A stretch of 46,651 bases of DNA, taken from an uncultured Flavihumibacter sp. Lineage in GTDB: Bacteria; Bacteroidota; Bacteroidia; Chitinophagales; Chitinophagaceae. The position numbers and the translations under genes are program-made. This document shows positions 8,685 to 16,324 of this stretch, piece after piece (position 1 is the stretch's first letter; each line of letters opens with the position of its first letter). The stretch is taken from NCBI GenBank assembly GCA_946482545.1, contig CAMLRX010000017.1, positions 1-46,651 of the forward strand. Reading direction: 5' to 3'. The notes under the pieces were generated by a model. It was not told the DNA's origin and searched no databases. It saw only the letters and a program-made list of their open reading frames with translations.

Positions 8685-9176
8685 ATGCGCAACCAAGTTC
8701 AGAACCTTGTTCTTCCACTTATCGACTTTTTTCATCCCCCTTTCCGGCGGATCATGAACCTGCAGACTTTCCGCTACGCGGTTTGCGGTGGCGTGAACAT
8801 GGTGCTGGGGCTGGCAATTTATTATGTGGTATTCAAATACGTGCTCTGGGAGCAGGAACTTGATCTGGGTTTCTACGCGTTCAAGGCGCACGTGGCCGCG
8901 CTTTTTTTCTCCTTTGTATTTAATGTATTGTTTGGCTTCATCCTGATGCGTTACCTGGTTTTCAGTGAATCCAATATTCACCCCAGGGTGCAGTTGTTCC
9001 GCTATTTTATGGTCTGCCTGTTTAACCTGGTACTCAATTACCTCATGTTGAAGCTGCTGGTGGAAATTTGTGGTATTTATCCTACCATTGCACAACTTTG
9101 CACGGTGGTAGTGGTGGTGGTTACCAGCTACATCGCGCAGAAAAAATTCTCTTTCGCCACTAAAACTTCACCATAA
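8685..9176 (+). CDS. GtrA-family membrane protein
   Basis: The 163-residue protein has four predicted membrane segments, beginning FRYAVCGGVNMVLGLAIYY and ending with the typical GtrA C-terminal stretch VTSYIAQKKFSF. GtrA-family proteins are thought to move polyprenyl-phosphate-linked sugars across the inner membrane, or otherwise support cell-envelope glycan synthesis. No glycosyltransferase partner (GtrB/DPM1-like) is adjacent, so the substrate is unknown. A second possible start, ATG 8754, would give 140 residues, closer to many family members; the promoter position allows either. The 3' end overlaps the convergent DUF4403 gene by 17 bp. Confidence 0.85.
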   Translation: MRNQVQNLVLPLIDFFHPPFRRIMNLQTFRYAVCGGVNMVLGLAIYYVVFKYVLWEQELDLGFYAFKAHVAALFFSFVFNVLFGFILMRYLVFSESNIHPRVQLFRYFMVCLFNLVLNYLMLKLLVEICGIYPTIAQLCTVVVVVVTSYIAQKKFSFATKTSP

Positions 9177-10566
9177 TATCGGCATCGCCTTCGCAGGAAG
9201 TACGGATACGCAGGTATTCATTCAGCGGATAGATGCCGCCGATGTAGAAGTCTTTCAGTCCGCCTTTCAGCGAAATATTCTCATTGATCTTTCTGTTCAT
9301 GCCCTTCCCGGCCATCTCTGTAAGTTGCGCGAGGTAAGGCGTGGCATCGAAGCTGGCGTATTTTTTAAGTTCGGTGAGAATCTTATTACTGAAGAGCCAC
9401 TTGGCTGATTTGAGTACAAAATCTTTGGTGCGGAGATCGTAATTGAGGTCTTTTACTTCCAGTAGTTTTTTATCGCGGGAGTAGGTGGGTTTACCGGTAA
9501 GGTAGAGTACGCCTTTGTCGGAACCGCTGAAGCTGAGTTGGAGCACCAGGTTTTTGTTGGAGCCATACACCTTCACGGCGTCCATGATCATGTATTTTTT
9601 AACGGGGCCATTGTCGAGGTCGATGCGTTGTCCTTTTACGCGTTCAGTCACGAGTTTACTGAGGGAATCGTAATTCAGTTGTGCGTCGAGGTGAATTCGG
9701 AACCCGCTTTTGGGGGTGAAATCACTGAGGTTGGGGAGGCCGGTCTGGCGAACGGGCTTTTCTTCAAAACTGATTTCGGGCCTGGCGCTTACACCGAAGG
9801 AGAGGTGGAGTGAATCGTTCCGGGCCACCAGGCTGCTCACGCGGATTCTTTCCGGTTGAATGCGCAGGTGCCCCAATCCGTATAAAGGCCAGTCGCGTTG
9901 CAACTGGTCCCATACCTGTTGAAAGTAGGGTCGGAGTTTAATTTTGGAAAGCGTGTCCTGGAGGAAAATCCGGGAACTGTCCAACTGGAGTTTCAAAGCA
10001 TCCATCACTGTTTTGGTGACATCGTATTTCACGAAGCACATCTCACATTTGTCGATGGGCCTGGGTTCCATTCTTTCAATATAATTCTGCAAACTATAAT
10101 CGGGGAGGATCGAGAAATTGGCTTTAAAGCCCACTTCCACTTTTCTTTCCGGTTCATTGAAGCCGCAACTGCAGGGCGGTGTCCAGGCGGTAACAGGCGT
10201 GGTGCCAATACAGGCGCGCTGGCTGCCCCTTACCTTGTAAAAACCGGTGAAGCCCAGTTCAACGGAGTTGCCATAGGCCTTTATTTTAAGGGGCCCTCTT
10301 CTGAAGTGGTACTGGTATTTTGTATCGCAGCCATCCTGGATGAATTGCGTGGGCCATCCCGGACTTGTATATACCTGCTCTACTTGTTTTTCTGCCATCG
10401 CGAACAATGGTTTCAACGCAATGTGCACGGGAATATCTATTTCAGAAAGCGGAATGGAATCGTGTGCAACAGTTTCCATAGGAGGTTGCTCCGGAATGAT
10501 TTTTCTTGAACATCCGGTGGCAAGTAGTATTGAAACGGAAATCAGCGACAGAAAGAAGTTTTTCAT
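9160..10566 (-). CDS. DUF4403-family lipoprotein
   Basis: The 468-residue precursor has a lipoprotein signal (LLATGC, lipidated Cys at residue 19). The rest matches what I know of DUF4403, an uncharacterised Bacteroidota/Proteobacteria envelope family with two similar beta-rich halves, and possibly lipid-binding by analogy with TULIP-like proteins. Seven further cysteines occur, including CSC, CEMC and a TSC near the C-terminus, which in the periplasm could form disulfides. The ATG at 10566 is chosen because it begins the signal peptide; an upstream in-frame codon at 10587 adds only seven residues. A near-consensus -7 box (TATATTCG, 10571-10578 on the minus strand) sits 4 bp before the start, implying a very short leader. 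No function is known. Confidence 0.8.
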   Translation of the reverse strand: MKNFFLSLISVSILLATGCSRKIIPEQPPMETVAHDSIPLSEIDIPVHIALKPLFAMAEKQVEQVYTSPGWPTQFIQDGCDTKYQYHFRRGPLKIKAYGNSVELGFTGFYKVRGSQRACIGTTPVTAWTPPCSCGFNEPERKVEVGFKANFSILPDYSLQNYIERMEPRPIDKCEMCFVKYDVTKTVMDALKLQLDSSRIFLQDTLSKIKLRPYFQQVWDQLQRDWPLYGLGHLRIQPERIRVSSLVARNDSLHLSFGVSARPEISFEEKPVRQTGLPNLSDFTPKSGFRIHLDAQLNYDSLSKLVTERVKGQRIDLDNGPVKKYMIMDAVKVYGSNKNLVLQLSFSGSDKGVLYLTGKPTYSRDKKLLEVKDLNYDLRTKDFVLKSAKWLFSNKILTELKKYASFDATPYLAQLTEMAGKGMNRKINENISLKGGLKDFYIGGIYPLNEYLRIRTSCEGDADIMVKF

Positions 10567-10764
10567 GCTACGAATATAATGGTTCACCGGTTTAATTCTA
10601 TGGCTGCAGCCTTAATAAAAGATCAATATTTATTAGGGGAATTTACTTACCAGGTATCGGTAATAAATGTATGGTGATCGGTTGATTTTTAAGGGGTGAT
10701 TTGCTGGTTTTCATGAATGCTTTTGAGTAGTTTAGCGCACCGTACAAATATTAAATTCTACCCG
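10567..10764. other. Divergent AT-rich intergenic region
   Basis: This 198-bp region lies between two divergently transcribed genes. It holds a 10-bp palindrome GGCTGCAGCC (10602-10611) and a weak dyad TTACC/GGTAA near 10645-10665. TAGTTTAG near 10726, about 30 bp before the + strand ATG, may be a -7 element with one mismatch. No gene is seen. Confidence 0.4.
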
Positions 10765-11319
10765 ATGAAAATACACAAAACCCTTGTCGCATGCACGATT
10801 TCAGTTGCATTAACACACAGTGATGTGAAGGCGCAATTTCCACATGGACCCTATTTTGCCTTCGAAGCTAAAATGGCTGCTCCGGTGAACCAGTCGTACA
10901 GCAGTATCTTTAAAACAGGAATCGGTGGTACGCTTAAAGTAGGGGCACAGATTGGGGATTTCAGTTTTATCACCTTCAGTACTGATTACATGACCAACGG
11001 CGTAAAACCTGAACCCCTCAAAACGGGATTATTCAAATCGAAAGATGTACTCACTTTGCAAACTGGGGTGCGCTATAATTTTACAAAAGAAGAAGCCACA
11101 GGCGGCGCTTTTTTCATGGAGCCGCAAATCGGCTGGACGATGGTAGGAAAGGATTACAACACGGTGTCGATTACACCTACAGTGGGTTATACTTTTAATG
11201 GAAAGCTGGATCTTTCATTGTGGTTCAGAAGCACAACTTCCCAGGTTGTATCGGCCAAAATGAGTATGCTGGGCGTTGGCGTGGCTTATAATCTGTTTTT
11301 TAGTGGCGCCGATGATTGA
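10765..11319 (+). CDS. Small secreted outer-membrane beta-barrel-like protein, unknown function
   Basis: The 184-residue precursor has a signal peptide ending in DVKAQ (about residue 24). The mature part alternates hydrophobic and polar residues in short strands (for example SFITFSTDYM, LTLQTGVRYNF, LDLSLWFRST) and ends VGVAYNLFF, an aromatic terminus common in outer-membrane barrels. This suggests a small 8-stranded porin-like fold. I recognise no named family and assign no function. The ATG at 10765 is preferred over the earlier in-frame codon at 10717 because it starts the signal peptide. The gene is monocistronic: a divergent gene lies upstream and a strong bidirectional terminator begins 42 bp downstream. 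Confidence 0.65.
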   Translation: MKIHKTLVACTISVALTHSDVKAQFPHGPYFAFEAKMAAPVNQSYSSIFKTGIGGTLKVGAQIGDFSFITFSTDYMTNGVKPEPLKTGLFKSKDVLTLQTGVRYNFTKEEATGGAFFMEPQIGWTMVGKDYNTVSITPTVGYTFNGKLDLSLWFRSTTSQVVSAKMSMLGVGVAYNLFFSGADD

Positions 11320-11360
11320 CAATCGCCTTTCGATTTGTTCTTATATTGTTTTTAGTGTTT

Positions 11361-11400
11361 AAAAAGAAATGGTGCCTCAGATGAGGCACCATTTCTTTTT
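11361..11400. terminator. Strong bidirectional terminator closing the EPS cluster
   Basis: A perfect 19-bp inverted repeat (11361-11379 with 11382-11400; core GGTGCCTCA/TGAGGCACC) has poly-A on one side and poly-T on the other, so it terminates both strands. Its right edge shares two bases with the stop codon of the WcaJ-type gene. Confidence 0.85.
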
Positions 11401-12772
11401 AGAAGGCGGCTTTGTACGTTTTTTCTCCAAACACCGTCAGATAAACGATCTTAAGGTCGAGCAGCGGGGTCCAGTTCTCCACATACCAAAGATCGCAGGC
11501 GGTACGGTTATCGCGTTGTTCTTTGGTTTCGGTGGGGCCGCGCCATCCATTCACCTGCGCCCATCCGGTAATGCCTGGTTTAAGGTAGTGGCGTACCATA
11601 TAATGGTCCACTTCGTTTTGCATGACCTCGTTCAGAAGTACCCGGTGCGGTCTCGGGCCTACCACACTCATGTCTCCGAGCAACACATTCAGGAACTGTG
11701 GCAGTTCATCGAGGTTGAATTTCCTGATGTACTTACCTATCCTGGTGATGCGTGGATCGTCTTTGGTAGTGGACTTTGTGCCCGAAGCATCGTTTTGATA
11801 CATGCTTCTGAACTTGTATACGCGGAAGGGTTTTCCACCTTTACCAAGCCTGGTGGGAAAATAGAAAACCGGTCCTTTCGATTCCAGTTTAATCAGGATG
11901 CCCAGCACAATAAAGAGCGGTGCCAGCATTAACAGTACGAAAGAAGAGAAGGCCACGTCGCAGCAGCGTTTGAGCAACGCGTACCGGAACTTATCCAGCG
12001 ATACTTCCCTGATGTTGATCACGGGCATTTCACCGAAGTTGTTCGTTTTGTAACTTCTTCCCAACAAACGAAAGTAATCGGGGATCATCCTGATGCGCAT
12101 GCCATGAAAATCTGCGCGGTCGGCAATGTACTGTATCTTTTCATCCAGGTGCGTTGGGATGGCGATGATAACTTCATTGGCGCGGTGTATTTTCTGCACG
12201 GCATCAAATTCAGCGATGGTGCCCAATACGCGGGAGTCGTCTGATTGTGGCGCTTCATCGTCCAGGAATCCCACCACTTTGTATCCCAGGTCAGGGTTTT
12301 CTTCAAAATAATCATCCAGTTGGCGACCAACTCTTCCGGCCCCGACAATAATGGTTCTTCTCACATTCTTCCCATTGATCCGCAGCCTGATCACCGCTTT
12401 GTACAGGATGTAGTTCAGCGTAAGATCAATCGCCGGGAACGAAAGCATGATGGTTAGAAACTGCGGTTTGGTGTAACCGGAAGGAATGTTGAATACCAGG
12501 AAGAACAACGCGATGGCGCCCATGAACTCCGCATGACTTTTCACGTCGTTGCGGAACCTCTTTTTCAGGCTCGTATGGAGGTTCACGTAATACACCTTGT
12601 TCCTGGAAGTAACGAAGAACCAGGTGAGCACGATGGTGGTGAGGTAAAGCAAATGGTTCTCAAGGAACGTAAAGCCTTTAAAGAAAACATGAAAGCCTGT
12701 GAATACGCCCGTCAGGATCATAAAATCGGTGGAGGCGTATATAAAACTGAGTTTTCGGTCTGATCGGATCAT
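11399..12772 (-). CDS. Undecaprenyl-phosphate sugar phosphotransferase (WcaJ/polyprenyl glycosylphosphotransferase)
   Basis: The 457-residue inner-membrane enzyme starts exopolysaccharide assembly by moving a hexose-1-phosphate, usually glucose, from UDP-sugar to undecaprenyl phosphate. It has four or five N-terminal membrane segments (about 10-125), a Rossmann CoA-binding-like domain starting TIIVGAGRVGRQL, another membrane hairpin near 270-295, and the C-terminal bacterial sugar transferase domain with YKFRSM, DELPQFLNVLLGDMSVVGPRP and KPGITGWAQVNG. All signature blocks are intact. It is the last gene of the minus-strand polysaccharide cluster, 107 bp after the dehydrogenase gene, and ends in the terminator hairpin. 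The exact first sugar cannot be read from sequence. Confidence 0.92.
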   Translation of the reverse strand: MIRSDRKLSFIYASTDFMILTGVFTGFHVFFKGFTFLENHLLYLTTIVLTWFFVTSRNKVYYVNLHTSLKKRFRNDVKSHAEFMGAIALFFLVFNIPSGYTKPQFLTIMLSFPAIDLTLNYILYKAVIRLRINGKNVRRTIIVGAGRVGRQLDDYFEENPDLGYKVVGFLDDEAPQSDDSRVLGTIAEFDAVQKIHRANEVIIAIPTHLDEKIQYIADRADFHGMRIRMIPDYFRLLGRSYKTNNFGEMPVINIREVSLDKFRYALLKRCCDVAFSSFVLLMLAPLFIVLGILIKLESKGPVFYFPTRLGKGGKPFRVYKFRSMYQNDASGTKSTTKDDPRITRIGKYIRKFNLDELPQFLNVLLGDMSVVGPRPHRVLLNEVMQNEVDHYMVRHYLKPGITGWAQVNGWRGPTETKEQRDNRTACDLWYVENWTPLLDLKIVYLTVFGEKTYKAAF

Positions 12773-12794
12773 GTATATTGGATTTGTCGCTTTT

Positions 12795-12863
12795 TCAGAG
12801 AATATGGTTTAGTTCAATACGCTTGCGTTTTGGCGGGTCGTGGTTGTTGTTAAGGTTGTTCAT
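12795..12863 (-). CDS. Possible 22-aa leader peptide before the WcaJ-type gene
   Basis: In the only sizeable gap inside the cluster, an ATG at 12863 opens a 22-codon frame (MNNLNNNHDPPKRKRIELNH then two residues) ending 22 bp before the WcaJ-type start. It is polar and basic and out of frame with both neighbours. It resembles no family known to me and may be a chance frame or a translated leader. Confidence 0.2.
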   Translation of the reverse strand: MNNLNNNHDPPKRKRIELNHIL

Positions 12864-12879
12864 ATTTTTCTTTTGTTGT

Positions 12880-14184
12880 TTACCAGCAGATTCCCTGATA
12901 GTTCAATGATGAAACATCGCTTTTCACGCGCACCAGGTCGATCACGATTTTATCTTTCAGCAGCTCTCTGTGTGCGGCCAGGTCGAAGTTCCTGTGGTTG
13001 ATGAGCACTACGTCCGACTGGCAGATGGCTTTTTCAGGTTCATCGCAAACCAATTCAGACAAGTGCGGGAGGTGGTGGTTGATGAATGCTTTGTTGGCAC
13101 CCACCAGCTTGGAGAGGTGCACATTTTTGTCGTATATCGAAAGGGAATATCCTTTGCCGATCAGTTTTTCGGCCAGGTCAACGGAAGGACTGTACCGAAG
13201 GTCGTCGGTACCTTCTTTGAAACTGAGTCCGATAAAGCAGATTTTTTTCTTTCCCGTTTTGGCGATCATATCAAACGCCACCTGTTTCTGGTGTTCATTG
13301 GAATGATGAATACTTTGCAGCAGGGGAGAAGTGAGGTAGTGGTCGTGCGCCAGGGTGGCGAGGCCTTTCAGGTCCTTGGGTAAGCAGGAACCGCCGTAGG
13401 CGAAGCCCGGTTTAAAATAGGCCGGCGAAATATTCAGGTGCGTATCCTTGCAGAACAGTTCCATCAGCGGATGTGAATCGATGTTCAAGGCTTTACAGAT
13501 GTTCCCCACTTCATTGGCGAAAGTGATCTTCAGGGCATGGAAGGAATTGTTCACGTATTTAATGAGTTCTGCTACTTTGATTTCAGTAATGATGATTTCA
13601 CCTTTGATGTCTTTGTATAAAGATGATATCTTTTCAATGGATGGCTGATGGTCGCTGCCGATCACGGTGATGGCGGGATTATAATAGTCGCTCACGGCAG
13701 AGCCTTCGCGGAGGAATTCCGGATTGGACACCACGGCGAATGCTTCGTTCTTTTTCTTCCCGGAATGCTCCGCTATAATGGCGGCCACTTTTTCATTGGT
13801 ACCGGGCATTACGGTACTCCGGATCACTACGGTATGAAATTCATCCTTTTGAGCGATGGCTTCGCCGATCTGTTCTGCGGTGCGGAAAAGATAGTCTAGG
13901 TTGAGCTGACCCGTTTCCGAAGACGGTGTCCCCACACAGATGATGCTGGTTTCCGTGGTGATCACCGCTTTCAGGTAATCGGTGGTAGCACTGATTTTAC
14001 CTGCGGCATGTTCGGTGCTGATGATCTCGTCGATGTCTTTCTCCACGATGGTGGGAATGCCTTTGTTGATGAGTTCCACTTTTTGTTCCTGCACGTCAAC
14101 GCCTACTACAGTATGTCCGTTCTTCGCGAGACAGCCTATACTTACGCATCCTACATATCCTAGTCCAAAGATTGAAATTCGCAT
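12880..14184 (-). CDS. GDP-mannose 6-dehydrogenase-like nucleotide-sugar dehydrogenase (AlgD-like)
   Basis: The 434-residue protein has an N-terminal NAD-binding Rossmann domain beginning MRISIFGLGYVG, a central helical dimerisation domain, and a C-terminal UDP-binding-type domain. The catalytic cysteine is C267 in GGSCLPKD. Similarity to Pseudomonas AlgD, as I remember that sequence, extends to the start (FGLGYVG, HTVVGVD), to VRSTVMPGT and GLSFKEGTDDLR, and to the last four residues GICW. This favours GDP-mannose over UDP-glucose or UDP-ManNAc as substrate, giving GDP-mannuronate by a four-electron oxidation. That points to a uronic acid in the polysaccharide. A UDP-sugar substrate cannot be excluded. 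It lies 5 bp after the DUF354 gene. Confidence 0.82.
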   Translation of the reverse strand: MRISIFGLGYVGCVSIGCLAKNGHTVVGVDVQEQKVELINKGIPTIVEKDIDEIISTEHAAGKISATTDYLKAVITTETSIICVGTPSSETGQLNLDYLFRTAEQIGEAIAQKDEFHTVVIRSTVMPGTNEKVAAIIAEHSGKKKNEAFAVVSNPEFLREGSAVSDYYNPAITVIGSDHQPSIEKISSLYKDIKGEIIITEIKVAELIKYVNNSFHALKITFANEVGNICKALNIDSHPLMELFCKDTHLNISPAYFKPGFAYGGSCLPKDLKGLATLAHDHYLTSPLLQSIHHSNEHQKQVAFDMIAKTGKKKICFIGLSFKEGTDDLRYSPSVDLAEKLIGKGYSLSIYDKNVHLSKLVGANKAFINHHLPHLSELVCDEPEKAICQSDVVLINHRNFDLAAHRELLKDKIVIDLVRVKSDVSSLNYQGICW

Positions 14185-14189
14185 TGCTG

Positions 14190-15224
14190 TTATTTTTTAT
14201 AGGTATTGATTTGTGTTGTCATGAAGTCCACCATATCCGTCCATTTCGCTTTCAGTTTTTCCCGGATGGTGATTTGTTCTTCCGCGCTATGCGGATGCCG
14301 GATGAATTTGTTGATGGTGTCGATACCGGTATTCATGGGCAGGTGCACCAGTAAGCCTTCCGCTTCCAGCAATTGGTTGGCCTTCATTTCACGGATGCCG
14401 CAGTACACGCTTTTTACGCCGAGCATAGCGCCTTCCCGGGCCATACTGTCGCCGGAGGAAATAACAGTGGCGGCGTGGTAGATCAGGGAATGAATATCGC
14501 CAACGGGTTCTTTCAGCAGGATCCAGTCTTTGGGGTATTGGCCGATCAGTGATTTGTCTTCCAGCGACAAAACCACTTTTATACCCGGTTGCAACTGATG
14601 CGCAAAGGATTGCACGATGGCATCCTGCTGGTTGAAATAGTTGAAGGACTTGTTGCTCACTTCGCGGATGAAGATGTATTTTTTGCTTTCCAATCCGTAT
14701 GCTTCCAGTATCTGCATGGAAGGCGTGAACCTGTCGGGGCTGAGGTAGCTCCATTCTTTGAGGCAATTAAAAACGCCTACTTTTCTGGACGCGGTTACCA
14801 CCGGAGGAAAGAATATTTTTCTGGAGAGCAGCGCGTTGAGCTGGTTGATTCTTTTCCTTTCAGGATCATCGTAAAACTGAATCACCGGCGTGGTGGCGAA
14901 GAATCCTGCAAAGGCAAGCGGCACGCTACTCGCTGAAATGCAGATATTGTATTTGTTCTTCCCGATGAGTTGGAAGAACCTGAAGGTACGTTTCACGTTG
15001 CCTTCCCAGAAGATGGACCATTTGCTGCCGTGGCTGGCGCCCACCTGTATGTTGTTGAAGCCGGGGTATTCTTTCTGGATGATGGCCGGTAACTTACCTC
15101 TGCCCAAGTAACTGATGGTCACGTCCCATCCTGCGGTAGACAATTCTTTGGATAGCCCTTTAAAGAGGTTCAGTTGCGCCGGATGTTTGATGTCGATAAG
15201 GATCTTTCGGGGTTGGTTCTTCAT
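14190..15224 (-). CDS. DUF354 family protein, predicted GT-B-like transferase
   Basis: The 344-residue protein starts with KILIDIKHPAQLNLFKGL, the hallmark opening of DUF354 (COG1817), a family of GT-B-fold proteins related to UDP-GlcNAc 2-epimerases and MurG-like transferases. A C-terminal block SSGDSMAREGAMLGVKSVY matches the nucleotide-sugar binding half. No signal peptide or membrane span is seen, so it is cytoplasmic. It sits inside the polysaccharide cluster, between an acyltransferase and the AlgD-like dehydrogenase, so a role as glycosyltransferase or sugar-nucleotide enzyme is inferred. No member's reaction is known to me. The start ATG 15224 follows the upstream stop by 12 bp. Confidence 0.75.
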   Translation of the reverse strand: MKNQPRKILIDIKHPAQLNLFKGLSKELSTAGWDVTISYLGRGKLPAIIQKEYPGFNNIQVGASHGSKWSIFWEGNVKRTFRFFQLIGKNKYNICISASSVPLAFAGFFATTPVIQFYDDPERKRINQLNALLSRKIFFPPVVTASRKVGVFNCLKEWSYLSPDRFTPSMQILEAYGLESKKYIFIREVSNKSFNYFNQQDAIVQSFAHQLQPGIKVVLSLEDKSLIGQYPKDWILLKEPVGDIHSLIYHAATVISSGDSMAREGAMLGVKSVYCGIREMKANQLLEAEGLLVHLPMNTGIDTINKFIRHPHSAEEQITIREKLKAKWTDMVDFMTTQINTYKK

Positions 15225-15236
15225 GGATCGCTGATT

Positions 15237-15812
15237 TTAATGGAAGTATCTTTTGTAGTTGCGTTGGTAGGTGAGCTGCTCTATTTTCCGGGTATTGATC
15301 TTTTGTGCCGGGTTTCCGCCGTAGATGCCCCATGGTTCTGTGTCTTTTGTAAGCACAGCCCCCAATGCCAGAACGGAACCGCGTTTCACTGTTTTACCGG
15401 GAAGGACGTAGGCTCCCGTAAAAATGCTGGCTTCATTTTCAATCACCACGGGGGCGCCCAGTGTGGCATAGCCGGGATCGTTGAGGTTATGTCCTAGGGT
15501 GAAGATGCGCACGTAACCAGCGATGTCCACATTATCGCCGATATGAATGCCCCTTCTTCCATCAAGCAGGCTGTCGTGCCCGATAGAGCAGTTGTTGCCG
15601 ATTTTTATTTTCCAGGGCGCGTACACGCGCACATTCATCTGGATATTGGTATGCTTACCAATCTTCATCCTGTACAGGTGCCGGTAAATCATTTTCCGGA
15701 TGAAATAGCTGGGAATCTTGTTGAAGAAATGGTTGGCGAGTCCCAGGTAAAAGAAGTGGAAATAGTCCACTACAGTTCGGGCGGGTGTGCCGTATTTCAG
15801 TTTGTCTTTCAT
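15237..15812 (-). CDS. Left-handed beta-helix acyltransferase (third in cluster order)
   Basis: The 191-residue protein has an N-terminal helical part (about 1-55) with FFYLGLANHFFNKIPSYFIRK, then hexapeptide repeats (about 58-165: IGNNCSIGHDSLLDG, IHIGDNVDIAGYVRI) typical of LbetaH O-acetyltransferases. The histidine in LGHNLNDPG is placed like the catalytic His of the maltose/galactoside O-acetyltransferase group. It is inferred to add acetyl groups to a sugar of the exopolysaccharide. The start codon overlaps the upstream gene's stop by 4 bp (ATGA), so ATG 15812 is firm although the open frame runs further upstream. Acceptor unknown. Confidence 0.85.
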   Translation of the reverse strand: MKDKLKYGTPARTVVDYFHFFYLGLANHFFNKIPSYFIRKMIYRHLYRMKIGKHTNIQMNVRVYAPWKIKIGNNCSIGHDSLLDGRRGIHIGDNVDIAGYVRIFTLGHNLNDPGYATLGAPVVIENEASIFTGAYVLPGKTVKRGSVLALGAVLTKDTEPWGIYGGNPAQKINTRKIEQLTYQRNYKRYFH

Positions 15813-16324
15813 GCGCTGTTCCTGTTTTTGATTCTTCTGGCGGGTACGCCGGCATAAACGCCGTAAGGTTCGGTGTCTTTGGTGAGTACAGCTCCGGCGG
15901 CCACGATACAGCCTTTCCGGATGGTGACACCGGGCATAACAATCACCCTTAACCCCAGCCATACATCATCTTCAATGATGGTGGGTTGAACGGGTTTTAC
16001 GCCCTGTTCGCTCATGGGAAGTTCCGCTGAACTGTTTTCGTGCATCTTACCGAGGACGATACATTCTCTTGCAATCATTACATGATTTCCGATCTGTACA
16101 TTGTCAAGCCTCGTATTTTCATTCACCTGGCAATCGTTTCCGATGGACACATTGTTACCTGATCCGATGTACACGCCCCGCTGGATCTTCGTGTTTCCCC
16201 CAACGGATACCACGCCACGCAGGTTGGCCCGCCTGATTTTATTGTATAGTTTCCCGCCGGGAAACCAGGAGTTCGGCAATTTTGAACTGAAACAGTAGTA
16301 CAGTAATAACCTGATCTTTTTCAT
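15809..16324 (-). CDS. Left-handed beta-helix acyltransferase (second in cluster order)
   Basis: The 171-residue protein has a short basic N-terminus (MKKIRLLLYYCFSSKLPNSW) and hexapeptide repeats from about residue 38 (VSVGGNTKIQRGVYIG, VSIGNDCQVNENTRLD), ending with the standard ITIRKGCIVAAGAVLTKD-type coil and GVYAGVPARRIK. It resembles serine/sugar O-acetyltransferases of polysaccharide loci. The stretch GKMHENSSAELPMSEQG replaces the short loop found in most relatives. The ATG at 16324 overlaps the preceding stop by 4 bp, as does its own stop with the next gene, a sign of translational coupling. Acceptor sugar unknown. Confidence 0.84.
   Translation of the reverse strand: MKKIRLLLYYCFSSKLPNSWFPGGKLYNKIRRANLRGVVSVGGNTKIQRGVYIGSGNNVSIGNDCQVNENTRLDNVQIGNHVMIARECIVLGKMHENSSAELPMSEQGVKPVQPTIIEDDVWLGLRVIVMPGVTIRKGCIVAAGAVLTKDTEPYGVYAGVPARRIKNRNSA

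Noticed and set aside
8559..9095. N-terminal extension of argS by about 180 residues
   Set aside because: The extra part runs antisense through the GtrA gene, lacks family similarity, and the normal ArgRS start and a promoter lie at 8558-8585.
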